Assembly (NCBI RefSeq): GCF_000814005.1
Contig: NZ_JWLK01000002.1
Span: 310,001 to 374,000 of the forward strand
Direction of reading: 5' to 3'
From: Ruegeria sp. ANG-S4
GTDB lineage: Bacteria > Pseudomonadota > Alphaproteobacteria > Rhodobacterales > Rhodobacteraceae
Length of the DNA: 64,000 bases
In this document: piece after piece, positions 63,449 to 64,000 of the stretch
Position numbering within the stretch: position 1 is the stretch's first letter
How the letters are laid out: every line of letters starts with the position of its first letter
Position numbers and translations under genes: made by a program
The notes under the pieces: generated by a model
Databases searched by the model: none
Told to the model about the DNA's origin: nothing
What the model saw: only the letters and a program-made list of their open reading frames with translations

Positions 63449-64000
63449 ATGGAAGACATGGCACCGAAGAAAGCCGACCTGGACCCGATCGAAATCGCTT
63501 CGGTCGACGAGATCCGTGCGCTTCAACTGCAACGCCTGAAATGGTCGCTGAACCATGCCTACGCAAACGTTCCGATGTACAAACAGCGCTTTGATGAAAC
63601 GGGCGTTCACCCGGACGACCTGCAGCAGCTGTCCGACCTGTCCAAGTTCCCATTCACCTACAAAAACGATCTGCGTGACAATTATCCATTTGGATTGTTC
63701 GCCGTCCCGCGAAGCGATTTGGTGCGTTTGCATGCCTCCTCCGGGACAACCGGGAAGCCGACGGTTGTGGGATACACCAGTGGAGACATCGACAATTGGG
63801 CGGATTTGGGTGCACGTTCCCTTAGGGCCGCTGGCCTGCGCAAGGGCGATCTGGTCCACAATGCATACGGTTATGGTCTGTTTACTGGTGGTCTGGGCGC
63901 TCATTACGGCATCGAGCGTCTGGGCGCGACTGTCGTGCCAATGGGCGGCGGTCAAACCGAGAAACAGGTAAGCCTGATCACGGACTTTCGACCGGATGCG
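63449..64000 (+). CDS. paaK: Phenylacetate--CoA ligase (partial, runs off the window)
   Basis: The first 184 codons of PaaK, open to the window end. The ATG at 63449 follows CGGAGGAA by 8 bases, 24 bases after paaI. LQLQRLKWSLNHAYANVP and the AMP-binding loop HASSGTTGKPTVVGYT are diagnostic, followed by YGYGLFTGGLGAHYG. It activates phenylacetate with ATP and CoA, the first step of the pathway. The full enzyme is about 435 residues, so roughly 250 lie beyond the window. Confidence 0.95.
   Translation, partial: MEDMAPKKADLDPIEIASVDEIRALQLQRLKWSLNHAYANVPMYKQRFDETGVHPDDLQQLSDLSKFPFTYKNDLRDNYPFGLFAVPRSDLVRLHASSGTTGKPTVVGYTSGDIDNWADLGARSLRAAGLRKGDLVHNAYGYGLFTGGLGAHYGIERLGATVVPMGGGQTEKQVSLITDFRPDA

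Overview
The window looks like chromosome (or a large replicon) of a marine alphaproteobacterium of the Roseobacter group (Rhodobacteraceae). This is inferred from the gene content: TRAP transporters with separate Q and M subunits, a TMAO demethylase operon, a complete paa cluster, an ArsJ/ACR3 arsenic operon, a smo-like polyol operon, and dense ATGA-overlapping operons of moderately GC-rich DNA. No rRNA, tRNA, CRISPR array, insertion sequence or phage gene was seen.

Region by region. (1) 1-16.6 kb: a LysR regulator, then a polyol catabolic locus. A minus-strand operon encodes a sugar/polyol ABC transporter (binding protein, two permeases, a small membrane protein, ATPase), a sorbitol/xylitol-type dehydrogenase, a HAD phosphatase, a mannitol-type dehydrogenase and xylulokinase. 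A divergent plus-strand operon encodes a SorC regulator, a PfkB kinase, a KbaZ/GatZ-like protein and two SDR polyol dehydrogenases (L-xylulose reductase-like and ribitol dehydrogenase-like). A 3-hydroxyisobutyrate dehydrogenase-family gene follows. (2) 16.8-20.8 kb: a DUF900 hydrolase and an IclR regulator with a selenium-binding-protein-56/methanethiol-oxidase-like gene and a membrane protein. (3) 20.9-28.1 kb: a LacI regulator divergent from a four-gene operon that reads as TMAO demethylase (Tdm: DUF1989 plus GcvT domains) and a TMAO/betaine ABC transporter (TmoX type), with tandem operator repeats between them. (4) 28.1-30.8 kb: a GNAT acetyltransferase and a zinc-homeostasis pair (CobW GTPase plus DUF1826) behind a candidate Zur box. 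(5) 30.9-36.7 kb: a GMC oxidoreductase divergent from a TRAP transporter plus IclR regulator. (6) 36.7-41.3 kb: a LysR regulator divergent from an unassigned operon of CmcJ/NvfI-type oxidoreductase, luciferase-like monooxygenase, SDR and crotonase, closed by a strong terminator. (7) 41.4-45.2 kb: an amino-sugar operon (NagA, GntR regulator, BadF-type kinase) in which two SIS-fold genes, a deaminase/isomerase and murQ, survive only as remnants. (8) 45.2-49.3 kb: an arsenic operon: ArsR-ArsC fusion, ArsJ-associated GAPDH, ArsJ and ACR3. (9) 49.4-64 kb: the phenylacetate pathway. paaZ, paaX, an HD-domain gene, paaABCDE and an extra diiron-like PaaA paralogue lie on the minus strand, preceded on the same strand by a TRAP transporter translationally coupled to a cytochrome P450. 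paaG, paaI and the start of paaK diverge on the plus strand.

Two patterns cut across regions. All four genes for periplasmic binding proteins (9259, 24400, 32615, 60810) are followed within about 35 bases by a perfect GC-rich stem-loop before the next transporter gene. The three paa transcription units each carry an ACCG-nn-CGGT-like palindrome typical of TetR-family operators, although the only local paa regulator is PaaX. The strongest leads for something new are the PaaA paralogue with an altered metal-ligand motif, the P450-TRAP pair in the paa locus, the CmcJ-LLM-SDR-crotonase operon, the selective decay of SIS genes, and the ArsR-ArsC fusion with a possible internal start.
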